Shown here: positions 9,098 through 17,549 of the stretch, piece after piece
How the letters are laid out: each line of letters opens with the position of its first letter
Position numbering within the stretch: the first letter of the stretch is position 1
DNA from: Rhodospirillales bacterium
Lineage (GTDB): Bacteria; Pseudomonadota; Alphaproteobacteria; Rhodospirillales; WMHbin7
Direction of reading: 5' to 3'
Assembly: GCA_016214125.1 (NCBI GenBank)
Contig: JACRPC010000011.1
Coordinates: 114,988-178,987, forward strand
Length of the DNA: 64,000 bases
Notes under the pieces: model-generated
What the model was told of the DNA's origin: nothing
Database searches by the model: none
The model's input: only the letters and a program-made list of their open reading frames with translations
Position numbers and translations under genes: made by a program

Positions 9098-9104
9098 CGC
9101 GGGC

Positions 9105-9905
9105 TTACAGGGCCGCCTTCTTCTCGACGTAGCCCATCTGGCGCGACAGCGCCTTGGTGGCGTGCAGAAGGCGGCGCGCGATCGGGCCTTCGAAGCGGGC
9201 GTCGATCAGATTCATGTCGCCAATCACCGTGATGACGGCGCTCACCTGGCCCTCGTGATCGAAAATCGGCGCCGCGAAGCCGCCGAAGCCGCGCAGCACA
9301 TGGCCCAGGGCGCGCGACACGCCGTGGCGGCGAGCCTCCTCGACGACGCTCCAATCGAAGAGGGCCGGCTGGCCGCGCGCCTTTGCCAGTTCCAGCCGTT
9401 TCAGCTCCGGCTTGACCAGGGGATCGGTCACCACCCTGGGCAGGAAGGCCAGAAAGGCGCGGCCGGTGGCCGAGATCAGCATCGGCATCACCGTGCCGAC
9501 CTTGACCTCGACCGGCACCAGATTGGCGCCTTCCAGCCGGGCGATCACCGTCGGCCCCAGATTGCCCCACACCGACAGAAAGACCGTATGACCGGTGGCG
9601 TCGACCAGATCGTACATGGCGGCCCGGGCGGCGGTGAGCAGATCGATGTGCGCCAGGGCGGCCAAGCCAAGGCGCAGGGCGCCCGGCCCCAGCCCGTAGC
9701 GGTTGGTCACCGGGTCCTGGGCCACCAGCCCGACGCGGGCCAAGCTCACCAGATAGGAATGGGCCTTGCTGGCGCTCATGCCGGCGGCCTTGGCGACCTC
9801 GCCCAGCGGCAGGGGTCCGCGCGCATGCTCCAGCACCCGAAGCACCGCATAGCCGACCTCGATCGACTGGATTCCCTTCTGCGCCCGCTTGACGGCCACG
9901 CCCAC
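9105..9905 (-). CDS. IclR-family transcriptional regulator (1)
   Basis: 266 residues: N-terminal winged helix-turn-helix (about 15-75, with LPLGEVAKAAGMSASKAHSY) and C-terminal effector-binding domain (about 85-255). The closing segment with FGGFAAPIFDHEGQV is typical of the ligand-binding half. It is on the same strand as, and upstream of, the URO-D/binding-protein pair and downstream of the second binding protein. It probably controls one or both units through the dyads at 9055-9097. It is clearly similar to the second regulator at 15935, and the pair may have arisen by duplication within the cluster. Confidence 0.9.
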   Translation of the reverse strand: MGVAVKRAQKGIQSIEVGYAVLRVLEHARGPLPLGEVAKAAGMSASKAHSYLVSLARVGLVAQDPVTNRYGLGPGALRLGLAALAHIDLLTAARAAMYDLVDATGHTVFLSVWGNLGPTVIARLEGANLVPVEVKVGTVMPMLISATGRAFLAFLPRVVTDPLVKPELKRLELAKARGQPALFDWSVVEEARRHGVSRALGHVLRGFGGFAAPIFDHEGQVSAVITVIGDMNLIDARFEGPIARRLLHATKALSRQMGYVEKKAAL

Positions 9906-9958
9906 CCCCCGGCGATTCCTGCTTAGCGCCTGTTATCGCACCGGGTGGGCGCCAACAC

Positions 9959-9999
9959 AAAAAGAAAACGCCCCACCCCGGCCGAACCGGGATGGGGCG
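9959..9999 (-). terminator. Rho-independent terminator of the TAT-type binding-protein gene
   Basis: A 13-base stem (9969-9981 with 9987-9999, one mismatch/wobble) and 5-base loop. On the minus strand it is followed by TTTTCTTTTT (9968-9959). It lies 15 bases beyond the stop of the gene ending at 10015. Confidence 0.85.
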
Positions 10000-10014
10000 C
10001 TGGAAAGGCCAACG

Positions 10015-11181
10015 CTATTCGCTAAGCACAAACTTGCCGTTCTTCACCTCGACCATGCGCAGCGCCTGGGCGTCGATGCCCAGATGGTCGGTGGGCGAAA
10101 GGTGGAAGGTGCCGCCGACCCCGACATAGCCCGAGGTCTTCTCGATCTCGTCGCGCACCTTGGCCTTGTCGGTGGTGCCGGCGCGCCGGATGGCGGCCAA
10201 GGTCATATGCAGGGAGTCATAGGCGTAGCCGGCATAGGCCGAGGCATCGTCCTTGTAGACTTCGCGGTAGCTCTTGATGAACTCCTGCATCGTCTTCTTC
10301 TGCGGATCGCTGTCGGGAAGCTGATCGGCGACGATGACGCCGGCCGCCGACATCCGCACCCCCTCGGCCGCCTCGCCGGCCAGACGGATGAATTCGACGG
10401 TGGCGACGCCGTGGGTGTGGTAGAGCGGGGCGGTGATGCCGAGCTGGCGATAGTTCTTGGTGACGATCGCCGGGCTTTGGCCGAAGCCCCAGACGACCAC
10501 CGCCTGCACGCCGGGCGTGTTCTTGATCCGGGTGAGCTGGGCGGTCATGTCCGGATCGCGCGGGTTGTAGAATTCGTCGGCGATCACGTCGATGCCGTAA
10601 TTGCCCTTCACCTTCAGCGCTTCGTCATGGCCCGATTTGCCGATGCCGACATTCTCGGAGATCATGCCGATCTTCGAAATGCCGCGCTTCTTCATTTCGG
10701 CAAAGATCTTTTCGTTCGACATGCGGTCGGTGTGCGCGTTCTTGAAGATCCATTTGCGCACCGGCTCGATCGGCAGCACCGAACCCGACAGGTTGAAGAA
10801 GGGCATGCCGGCCTGCTCCATCAAGGGCAGCACGGTCATGACGATGGCGGTGGTCGAGCCGCCGACGATGACGTCGACCTTGTCGTTCTCGATCAGCCGC
10901 TTGGCGAAGCTGGTGGACCGCTCGGGGTTGCCGGCGTCGTCATACATGATCAACTCGATCTTGCGGCCGTTGATTCCGCCCGCCTTGTTAATCTTGGCGA
11001 TCTCCATTTCGATCGTCTTCTTTTCCGGATCGCCCAGGAACGAGGCCGGTCCGGTGTAGGACAGGAACGAACCCACCTTGATCGGCGGGTCGGCGGCCTG
11101 GCCGGGCGCGCCCGACAGGGCCAGGGCCAAGCCGGCGCCCACCGCCGCCAGGCCAAATTGTCTCCGGTTCAGTCGTGTCAT
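10015..11181 (-). CDS. ABC transporter substrate-binding protein with twin-arginine signal
   Basis: 388 residues from ATG 11181 (AGGGGAGAG upstream). The N-terminus MTRLNRRQFGLAAVGAG is a twin-arginine export signal ending about residue 29 (GQAA). The mature part begins IKVGSFLSYTGPASFLG, a type I periplasmic-binding fold of the branched-chain amino acid family. Like the protein at 6392, it has no transporter partner nearby. TAT export suggests folding before secretion, which is unusual but known for this family. It lies 99 bases downstream of the molybdopterin subunit gene and ends at a strong terminator, so it may be the last gene of that transcript. Confidence 0.88.
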   Translation of the reverse strand: MTRLNRRQFGLAAVGAGLALALSGAPGQAADPPIKVGSFLSYTGPASFLGDPEKKTIEMEIAKINKAGGINGRKIELIMYDDAGNPERSTSFAKRLIENDKVDVIVGGSTTAIVMTVLPLMEQAGMPFFNLSGSVLPIEPVRKWIFKNAHTDRMSNEKIFAEMKKRGISKIGMISENVGIGKSGHDEALKVKGNYGIDVIADEFYNPRDPDMTAQLTRIKNTPGVQAVVVWGFGQSPAIVTKNYRQLGITAPLYHTHGVATVEFIRLAGEAAEGVRMSAAGVIVADQLPDSDPQKKTMQEFIKSYREVYKDDASAYAGYAYDSLHMTLAAIRRAGTTDKAKVRDEIEKTSGYVGVGGTFHLSPTDHLGIDAQALRMVEVKNGKFVLSE

Positions 11182-11223
11182 GATTGCTCTCCCCTGATGA
11201 AAATTGTTGTCGCTTTGAAACCA

Positions 11224-11254
11224 GTATGGCCGACCCCGGCGAGGTCGGCCATAC
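11224..11254. repeat. Perfect 12-bp inverted repeat between Mo-enzyme and binding-protein genes
   Basis: GTATGGCCGACC (11224-11235), 7-base spacer, then its exact complement (11243-11254). It lies in the 99-base gap downstream of the molybdoenzyme stop. No proper T-tract follows on either strand. It could be an attenuating or mRNA-stabilising hairpin between the two co-oriented genes rather than a full terminator. Confidence 0.7.
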
Positions 11255-11280
11255 AAACTTACCGCCCCTAAGGTTTCCCC

Positions 11281-13881
11281 TTACCCAAGCGGGCCTTCGT
11301 AACGGCTGATTCGCACCTTCGAGCACAAGTCCATGTTGAGGTTGACCGGGCTGGTGTGCTCGAAATCGATCTCCAAAAGGTCGTTGTAGAAGATGCCCTT
11401 GCCCTTGGCGATCGGCTGGTGCGGCGTCCAGTGGCCGGCGCAGGCGGCGATGCCGACGCCTTCCGGATGGATGCCCTCGGTGATCTTGATCCGGCCTTCG
11501 ACATGACGGCCGGTCGGCGTTTCCAGCCGCACCGCGTCGTTGTCCTTCAGGCCCTTCTTCTTCGCCGTCTCGGCGTTGATGGCGATCTTGTACGAGAAGG
11601 GATCGAGCTGGGCGATCTCGTCCAGCCACGGATTCTCCATGGTGAAGCCGTTCACATGGATGGTGTCGCGGTAATAGAAGGAATAGAGGTCGAAGCTGGC
11701 GTCCTTCTCCTCGTGCGAGGGGCAGGGCAGCCATTCCGGCAGCGGGCCGTAATAGCGCGGATCGAAATGCATGCCGCCTTCGGCGCACAGCTTGCCGGTG
11801 CGCTCGCCCAAATCCATCAGATATTCGTGATAGATGGGAATGCGGACATCGAGGAAGGTGCGCCAATAGACCTCTTCGGTCTTCTTGGGCCAGGTGATGA
11901 TGCCGTGCTCCTTGAACCACTCCAGGCCCCGCTCCGGCCCGAATTTGTGCTTGAGTTCGTGGTCGAAGACCTCGGGCAGCGTGTAGGTCTTCTTGGGATC
12001 GAGCATCTGCGGCCCGTCGAGATTGTAATAGCTGTTCATCGCCATGTTGATCTCGGGACCGAGATCGAGCTTGTAGGCGATGTCGAGCATGACGTCGCGG
12101 GCGCCCTTGCGCTCATGGGTGAGCGGCGACACCGGCTGGCGGATCGGCCAGCCCCATTCGCCCGGCCCGGCCGGATGGTTGAAGATCATCGGGAAGTTGG
12201 GCCGGGGATCGAAAATCTCCAGATAGCAGGCATCGGGCAGGATGATGTCGGCGAAATCCGAGAATTCGTTGAGGAAGATGTCGAAGGAGACGATGAACTC
12301 GTACTCCTTCAGGGCCTCCGAGGCCGCCTCCTTGTTGCCGACGCTCATCACCGAATTGGCGCCGTAATTGAGCAGAATCTTCGGCCGGTAGGGCAGATTG
12401 AACTTGCTCCACCACTCCTTCTGGTCCGACGACGCCATCAGGGGCGAAACGTGCGACAGCGGGAACAGCTCGATGAAGCCGATCGAATCGGGCTGGCGCG
12501 GATCGGCCGGCGGATAGGGCACATGCGGCAGCATCCAGGTGCCGGTGGCCATCAGCCCGTCCTTGTCCTTGCGCGGCACGTAATAGGGCCGCTTGGTCTC
12601 GGGATGGCCGTAGCAGACCGGGTTGAAGCCCAGGCAGCCGCCCACCACGTCGGCGGCGCCGACGATGTGGTTCAAGAGGTCGATGGCGAAGCAGTTGTAC
12701 ATCGAATTCTTGTGGCCCTGGGCGCCGCGGAAGAAGATGGCGGCGGCCGGGCGATAGGGCAGCGTATGGCCATCCATGACGATGGTGCTGCCCACCCGGG
12801 CGGCCTCGCCGAACTCGCGCGACAGGCGGCGGATGGTGGCGGCGGGAATGCCGGAAATCCGCTCGCCCTCTTCGGCCGAGTATTTCTTCAGGTGTTCCTT
12901 CATCATGTCGAACGAGGGCCGGCAGGCCTCGCCGTTCACCTGATAGGTGCCTTCGAGCGCCGCATTCTTGGCGCCCGGCGCGTCATAGACCACCGCCTGG
13001 TTGGCGGCGGCATCCCAGACCAAGGGCTTGCCCGATTGGGCGTCGCGGGCGTGCCAGCCGTTCGGGCGCACCAGATAGATGGCGTTGGTGCGGTCGCGCA
13101 GATACTCGCGGTCGACGATGTCGAGTTCGTTGACCAGGGTGTTGCACATCGCCAGCGCCAAAGCGGCGTCGGTGCCGACCCGGATCGGCACCCACTCATT
13201 GGCCTTGGCGGCCGAAGGGTTGCACATCGGATCGACCACCACGCTGCGCATGCCGCGCTCGCGGGCGTCGGCGGCCAGGGTGATGTTGGGGGTCGCCGCG
13301 TGGCCGGCGCCATGGCCCTTCGAGGCGCCGAAATAGAGGGCGTAGTTGCAATGCTTGAAATCGGGCACCACCGACCAGGAGGCGTGGGTGATGCCGCCGG
13401 CCGCGTGGGCGCCGTTGCCGCAATGGAGCCCGCCGCCCGCCACCCACATGTTGGGCGACCCGAAGGCCCAGCCGAAGGCGAAGAACAAGAGCGACGCCGG
13501 CGTGATGGTCGTCGTCACCTGAAGAACGAGCTGGCGCGGGTCTTCCTGATGCAGCTTTTTCAGCTTGGGCAGGATTTCCGCCATCGCCTCGTCCCAGCTA
13601 ATCGGCTTCCAGCCCGGATCGACGCCCATGCCCTTCTTGGGGTTGGTGCGGCGCAAAGGCGTGTTCACCCGATGCGGATCGTAAAGGATCATCATGCCCG
13701 ACAGGCCCTTGGCGCAGAGCTTGCCGCCGCCGATCGGGCTTTTCGGGTTGCCCTCGATCTTGATCACCGTGCCGTCCACCCGGTGGGCCTGCATCGAGCA
13801 GCCGCCGTAGCAGATGTTGCAGACCGAGGGAATCCACTTGTCTTCCTTCGCGGTCGTCGGGATCTTGCTTTGCACGTTCAT
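11281..13881 (-). CDS. Molybdopterin oxidoreductase, catalytic subunit (DMSO-reductase superfamily)
   Basis: 866 residues. The N-terminal [4Fe-4S] motif is C21-x2-C24-x3-C28 followed by KLCAKG. A bis-MGD fold is evident throughout, with a likely Mo-ligand Cys near residue 150 in GGGLHCGNGAH. There is no Sec or twin-arginine signal: the protein starts MNVQSKIPTTAKEDKW. The enzyme should therefore face the cytoplasm, unlike PsrA/PhsA/DmsA. Cytoplasmic membrane-attached trimers include phenylacetyl-CoA:acceptor oxidoreductase (PadBCD), and the subunit sizes fit that type. Substrate identity is inference. It is co-transcribed with MoaD-like, NrfD-like and FeS subunits, and flanked by IclR regulators, binding proteins and a hydrolase. 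Confidence 0.88.
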   Translation of the reverse strand: MNVQSKIPTTAKEDKWIPSVCNICYGGCSMQAHRVDGTVIKIEGNPKSPIGGGKLCAKGLSGMMILYDPHRVNTPLRRTNPKKGMGVDPGWKPISWDEAMAEILPKLKKLHQEDPRQLVLQVTTTITPASLLFFAFGWAFGSPNMWVAGGGLHCGNGAHAAGGITHASWSVVPDFKHCNYALYFGASKGHGAGHAATPNITLAADARERGMRSVVVDPMCNPSAAKANEWVPIRVGTDAALALAMCNTLVNELDIVDREYLRDRTNAIYLVRPNGWHARDAQSGKPLVWDAAANQAVVYDAPGAKNAALEGTYQVNGEACRPSFDMMKEHLKKYSAEEGERISGIPAATIRRLSREFGEAARVGSTIVMDGHTLPYRPAAAIFFRGAQGHKNSMYNCFAIDLLNHIVGAADVVGGCLGFNPVCYGHPETKRPYYVPRKDKDGLMATGTWMLPHVPYPPADPRQPDSIGFIELFPLSHVSPLMASSDQKEWWSKFNLPYRPKILLNYGANSVMSVGNKEAASEALKEYEFIVSFDIFLNEFSDFADIILPDACYLEIFDPRPNFPMIFNHPAGPGEWGWPIRQPVSPLTHERKGARDVMLDIAYKLDLGPEINMAMNSYYNLDGPQMLDPKKTYTLPEVFDHELKHKFGPERGLEWFKEHGIITWPKKTEEVYWRTFLDVRIPIYHEYLMDLGERTGKLCAEGGMHFDPRYYGPLPEWLPCPSHEEKDASFDLYSFYYRDTIHVNGFTMENPWLDEIAQLDPFSYKIAINAETAKKKGLKDNDAVRLETPTGRHVEGRIKITEGIHPEGVGIAACAGHWTPHQPIAKGKGIFYNDLLEIDFEHTSPVNLNMDLCSKVRISRYEGPLG

Positions 13882-13887
13882 GATCGA

Positions 13888-14202
13888 TCACCCTCCAGTG
13901 GAAGCGGGCAAGAGATAAACCAGGATTTCGCCGTTGGGCCGGTCGGCGGGCGGCGGCGGCAGGGGCTCGTCGAGCGCCTGGTGATCGACCAGGTTGCCGT
14001 CGACGAAGATGCGCAGACAAAGCTGCAACAGGCGCGGCTGGGTGGCGCTGCGGTAGATGCGCTTGGCGAAGGTTTCGCCGTAGCGCGCCTCCAGCGTGTC
14101 GAGCAGGCCGCGAAGCGTCGGCGGCTCTTCGAAGCTGAAGGTGCGCTCCTTCTCGCCGGTCAGGCCGGCAATCACGCCCATGAAGCTGACCTTGAGGTCC
14201 AT
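13888..14202 (-). CDS. MoaD/ThiS-family sulfur-carrier-like protein
   Basis: 104 residues with a beta-grasp pattern and a C-terminal Gly-Gly (LLPASTGG), the hallmark of MoaD/ThiS carriers that are adenylated and thiocarboxylated. The segment LRIFVDGNLVDHQAL corresponds to the 'ngxxv' core of MoaD. It lies between the membrane-subunit gene (20 bases) and the Mo-subunit gene (6 bases), so it is part of the oxidoreductase operon. Dedicated MoaD-like proteins occur in some tungsten/molybdenum enzyme operons, where they are thought to supply pterin dithiolene sulfur. The proline-rich loop before the last strand is an unusual insertion. Confidence 0.8.
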   Translation of the reverse strand: MDLKVSFMGVIAGLTGEKERTFSFEEPPTLRGLLDTLEARYGETFAKRIYRSATQPRLLQLCLRIFVDGNLVDHQALDEPLPPPPADRPNGEILVYLLPASTGG

Positions 14203-14222
14203 CGGCGCCGCGCCCCGACCCT

Positions 14223-15134
14223 CTAGGCCCGCCGGTGATGGCGGGCGGGGATGACGAGCGGCAGATAGACGCCCGCCCGCACCGTCGAGAGCTTCATGAA
14301 GAAGTCGCCGGCCGCCGAGGCGATGCCGATCAGGGCCATCACCGCCGCCGAGGCGGCGTGCGAGGTGGCCAAGAGCAGCGCCGGCACCGCCAGACCGACG
14401 ATCAGAGTGCCGCCGTAGAAGACCATCGACACCCGGCCGTTCAGGATCTCGTGCACCGACTGCTTGGCCGCCACGTTGCCGCCGGTCGCCGCACCTTGCA
14501 GCTCCATGATGAAGAAGAGGCCGACCACGGCGGTAACGCCGATCCACAGCTTCAAGAGCGTCTCGGCCGGCACGCCCCCCTTGACGGCGCCAACGATCAA
14601 GAGGGCGGCGATGCCGCCCCTAAGCGCGTAAGCGACGTAGAGCGCCGGATGCAGGGGCGAGTTCCAGAACGGAATCGCCTTCGAGGCGGTGTAGGCGAAG
14701 CCCATATAGCCGATGATGGTGAGCGCGCCCAGCATCGCCATGACGCCGCCGATCAGATTAAGCGCCGGACCGGCCGCGCCCAGCGCCACGAACTGGCCGG
14801 GCAGATAGAGCACGCCGCCCAGCAGAAAGAGCGACAGGCCGACGAAGCCGCGCGACACCCACGAAGTCCGCCAATGGCGCATCATGCCGACGGCGCGCTC
14901 GGGATGGCCCAGAAAGGCCAGGTGGACCAGCCCGCCCAGGCCGCCCAGGACGAAGGCAAGGACCAGCGTCCAGGCCGAGCCGTAAAGGGTGCCCAAAAGC
15001 CAGGCACCGCCGGCGATGCCGACCAGGAAGTGGCCGACCACCATCAAGAGGCCTTTGCCTTCGCCCCATTCGCGCTGCGGCCGGTAATCGGAGCGCAGGT
15101 CGGAGATCAGTTGGTTGTAGCGCTGGGTGTCCAT
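14223..15134 (-). CDS. NrfD/DmsC-like membrane anchor subunit
   Basis: 303 residues with about eight hydrophobic helices after a 30-residue cytoplasmic N-terminus. It is an integral quinone-interacting subunit like PsrC/NrfD/DmsC. It lies between the four-cluster FeS subunit and the MoaD-like protein in one operon. With the signal-less Mo subunit, the expected arrangement is a membrane-bound complex passing electrons from a cytoplasmic substrate to the quinone pool. Sequence identity to a specific characterised anchor cannot be judged by eye. Confidence 0.85.
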   Translation of the reverse strand: MDTQRYNQLISDLRSDYRPQREWGEGKGLLMVVGHFLVGIAGGAWLLGTLYGSAWTLVLAFVLGGLGGLVHLAFLGHPERAVGMMRHWRTSWVSRGFVGLSLFLLGGVLYLPGQFVALGAAGPALNLIGGVMAMLGALTIIGYMGFAYTASKAIPFWNSPLHPALYVAYALRGGIAALLIVGAVKGGVPAETLLKLWIGVTAVVGLFFIMELQGAATGGNVAAKQSVHEILNGRVSMVFYGGTLIVGLAVPALLLATSHAASAAVMALIGIASAAGDFFMKLSTVRAGVYLPLVIPARHHRRA

Positions 15135-15144
15135 CGTCGGTTCC

Positions 15145-15750
15145 TCACGGTGCCAGGTAATAGACGTTGGGGCCGGTGCCGGCCTCGGGATGCAGGGTGA
15201 AGCCGCCGCGCTCCTTGATCAGGCGCGAGACCGCGCTGTTGGGATCGTCGAGATCGCCGAAGGTGCGGGCCAGCGCGGCGCAATTGTCGACGCAGGCCGG
15301 CAGCTTGCCCTCGGCCAGACGCGGCCGGCAGAAATTGCACTTCATCACCACCCCTTCCGGATGGCGGTCGGAGCGGGCGACCTCGTAGGGGGTCGGTCCG
15401 GCGGCGCCGAAATAATGCTGCTTCTCGTCGCGGAAATAGCGGTTGGTGTAGGGGCAGGCGACCATGCAGGAATGGCAGCCGACGCATTTGTCGTGATCGA
15501 TGTCGACGATGCCGTGCTCGGCGTAATGGCTGGCCTCGGTCGGACAGACATCGACGCAGGGCGCGTCCTCGCAGTGATTGCACAAGACCGGCAGGAAGAT
15601 CATCCGATTGCTCGGATAGGTGCCCTCCTCGCGCTTCAGCACGCGGGCGAAGAAGATTCCCGGCGGCGTGCCATGCTCGGTCTTGCACGACATCTGACAG
15701 CCATAGCAGGCCATGCAGCGCTTCAAGTCGATCACCATTCCCAGTCTCAT
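15145..15750 (-). CDS. Four-cluster [4Fe-4S] ferredoxin-type subunit (PsrB/DmsB-like)
   Basis: 201 residues from ATG 15750, 8 bases after GGAGGA. Sixteen cysteines lie in the standard order: CMACYGCQMSC, CNHCEDAPCVDVC, CVGCHSCMVAC, and CNFC with a late CVDNC. These give four cubane clusters and an electron path between the Mo subunit and the membrane anchor. The first gene of the oxidoreductase operon is at 15750, so the promoter lies in the 184 bases upstream, where GCATAAC repeats occur. An extended upstream frame exists but lacks a ribosome site. Confidence 0.9.
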   Translation of the reverse strand: MRLGMVIDLKRCMACYGCQMSCKTEHGTPPGIFFARVLKREEGTYPSNRMIFLPVLCNHCEDAPCVDVCPTEASHYAEHGIVDIDHDKCVGCHSCMVACPYTNRYFRDEKQHYFGAAGPTPYEVARSDRHPEGVVMKCNFCRPRLAEGKLPACVDNCAALARTFGDLDDPNSAVSRLIKERGGFTLHPEAGTGPNVYYLAP

Positions 15751-15878
15751 CGTCCGTCCTCCGATCCGCGTCGGTTCGTGGGCCTGTCGTCGATCCGAAG
15801 GTGGTGTGGGTCCGAAGCCGCCTTGGCCTTGAAGGCCAAGCGCGACGCGATCAGACCGCTCGAACGTCTCCACCACCC

Positions 15879-15917
15879 GTTATTATGGAAAGCATAACTT
15901 CTTCCAAATTGCATAAC
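15879..15917. promoter_or_regulatory. Repeated GCATAAC / GTTAT elements upstream of the Mo-enzyme operon
   Basis: GTTAT (15879-15883) is inverted relative to ATAAC (15894-15898). GCATAAC occurs twice, at 15892-15898 and 15911-15917, two helical turns apart (19 bases). The cluster sits 130-170 bases upstream of the FeS-subunit start and just beyond the stop of the IclR gene. It is a plausible regulator site; the assignment is positional. Confidence 0.35.
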
Positions 15918-15934
15918 ATCGCGCCAAGCCCCTG

Positions 15935-16798
15935 TCAATCAACGTATACCGCACCCAAACGCTCGGAAATTTGCCGGGCCGTCTGGCTCAACTCCTTGGC
16001 CAGGGGGCTGTCCCACTCGGCGTCGAAATCGCGCTCCGAACCCAGGAGGGTTATGACCCCCACCAGATTGCGAGCGCCGTCGAACACCGGCGCGCTTAGG
16101 GCGTTGATCGAGGCCATCTGCTGGCCGCGCACCCGGGCCATGCCGCGCGCGCGGATCTCGTCCAGGCGGCGGTCGAGATCCTCCTCGCTGCGGCTGCGCT
16201 CCTTCATCTCCTCGGCCAGACGGTCGGCGATCCGATGGCGCGGCAGATGGGCGGCAAAGACCAGGCCAGTGGCCGAATCCAAGAGGCGCAGCACCGAGCC
16301 AAGCCGCACATTGACCGCCATCGGCCGGCGGCATTCCTCCCAGCGCACGATGGTGGGGCCGGCATCGCCCCAGATCGCCAACAGGGCGGTCTGGTCGGTG
16401 CGGTCGCGCAAATCGGCGATGGCGGCGCCGGCGAAGCGCACGACGTCGAGTTGATGGAGCGCCGATAGCCCGACCCTGAGCGCCATCGGCCCCAGCCCGT
16501 ATTGGCCGCCCTGGCCCGACTGCTCGACCAGACCGGCGCGGATCAGGCTCACCAGATAGCGATGCACCTTGGCCGAGGGCATGTTCAGCGCCTTGGCCAA
16601 ATCCTTGAGCATCAGCGGCCGGTAGGCGGCGGCGAGCGCCGCGGCGACCCTCAAGCCGACTTCGACCGATTTGACGCCGATCTGCCCGCCGCCCTCGCGG
16701 GCTGGTTCGGAAGGCGTCCAATCGGGATCAAGATCACGCGTCCCCAAGATCGCCCTCGATTGCCCGCCAGAAGGCCTCGGGCGCTTCGACATGAACAT
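15935..16798 (-). CDS. IclR-family transcriptional regulator (2)
   Basis: Up to 287 residues, with winged HTH about 40-100 (MLKDLAKALNMPSAKVHRY) and effector domain to the end. The first ATG (16798) would overlap the upstream hydrolase gene by 65 bases. A TTG near 16747 would reduce the overlap and remove about 17 N-terminal residues with no recognisable domain, so the start is uncertain. It is transcribed toward the molybdoenzyme operon and is the obvious candidate regulator for it, using the elements at 15879-15917. Confidence 0.85.
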   Translation of the reverse strand: MFMSKRPRPSGGQSRAILGTRDLDPDWTPSEPAREGGGQIGVKSVEVGLRVAAALAAAYRPLMLKDLAKALNMPSAKVHRYLVSLIRAGLVEQSGQGGQYGLGPMALRVGLSALHQLDVVRFAGAAIADLRDRTDQTALLAIWGDAGPTIVRWEECRRPMAVNVRLGSVLRLLDSATGLVFAAHLPRHRIADRLAEEMKERSRSEEDLDRRLDEIRARGMARVRGQQMASINALSAPVFDGARNLVGVITLLGSERDFDAEWDSPLAKELSQTARQISERLGAVYVD

Positions 16799-17504
16799 TG
16801 TGGCCGAGCCCGGCCATCAGGCGCACCGGCGCGCCCAGCCGCGCCATGCCCTCGGGCGTTGCCATCGGGTCCTTCTCGCTGCACAACAGGGTGAGCGGCG
16901 CTTGCGCTGCCTTGCCCAAGGCGGCGAAATCCGATTTGCCCAAGCCGTTGGTGCGCGGATCGACCGCCAGGCGGAATTTGCCGCCCTCGGCGCGAACGCC
17001 CACGGCGGCGGCGGGCGAAGTCGGATCGACCAAGCCCTTCAAACCGGAAACCTTCAGATAGCGCTCAATCGCCTCGGCTTGGCTGTCGAACAGTTTGGGC
17101 GCCGCCTGGGCCAGGGCCTGACCCTTGGCGAAATCCTCGTCGCTCCAATCCATCTTGACGTTGAAGGCGATGGCGCGGCGCACCTTGACCCCGAACAGGC
17201 CGCTGGCCAGGATCACCGCCACGATGCCGCCCATCGAATGGCCGAGCAGCACGACCTCGTCTTCGGGATCGATCAGCGCCGCCACATCGGCGGCGTGGAT
17301 GCCCAGCCCATAGGGCGCGGCCTGAAACGAGCGGCCATGGCCGCGAAAGTCGAGCGCCAGCCAGCGGCCGGGCCAGCCAGAAGCGATCTTTGGCTTCAGG
17401 CCATCCCAGACGGCGGCGTTGCAGCCCAACCCGTGCAGCAGCACCAGCAGCGGCCCGCTTGCCCGCCCGCCCCGCTCGCACCACAAACGCTCCGCGCCGC
17501 TCAT
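16734..17504 (-). CDS. Alpha/beta-hydrolase fold enzyme
   Basis: 256 residues from ATG 17504, following a purine-rich GGGGGCGG. The nucleophile elbow is GHSMGG, the oxyanion region is LLHGLGCNAAVW, and the catalytic His is probably in GLGHNVHVEAPEAFW. This is the MhpC/BphD/esterase type. In a cluster with IclR regulators and an oxidoreductase it could cleave a ring-fission product or a thio/carboxyl ester. The substrate is unknown. A longer frame upstream (to 17588) has no ribosome site and passes through a tandem repeat, so it was not chosen. Confidence 0.85.
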   Translation of the reverse strand: MSGAERLWCERGGRASGPLLVLLHGLGCNAAVWDGLKPKIASGWPGRWLALDFRGHGRSFQAAPYGLGIHAADVAALIDPEDEVVLLGHSMGGIVAVILASGLFGVKVRRAIAFNVKMDWSDEDFAKGQALAQAAPKLFDSQAEAIERYLKVSGLKGLVDPTSPAAAVGVRAEGGKFRLAVDPRTNGLGKSDFAALGKAAQAPLTLLCSEKDPMATPEGMARLGAPVRLMAGLGHNVHVEAPEAFWRAIEGDLGDA

Positions 17505-17515
17505 CCGCCCCCACT

Positions 17516-17549
17516 CCCCATTGCCCTTTTGGCCCCATTGCCCTTTTGG
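17516..17549. repeat. Perfect 17-bp tandem duplication in a divergent intergenic region
   Basis: The unit ccccattgcccttttgg occurs at 17516-17532 and again at 17533-17549. It lies between the hydrolase gene (minus) and the decarboxylase-like gene (plus). It may alter promoter spacing or be a recent slippage event. Confidence 0.9.

Noticed and set aside
11224..11254. The inverted repeat as a full rho-independent terminator
   Set aside because: No T-tract follows on either strand. It is kept only as an inverted repeat.
11356..14226. 956-codon plus-strand frame opposite the molybdoenzyme operon
   Set aside because: It runs antisense through three recognised genes and has no motif or ribosome site. 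It is codon-bias shadow only.
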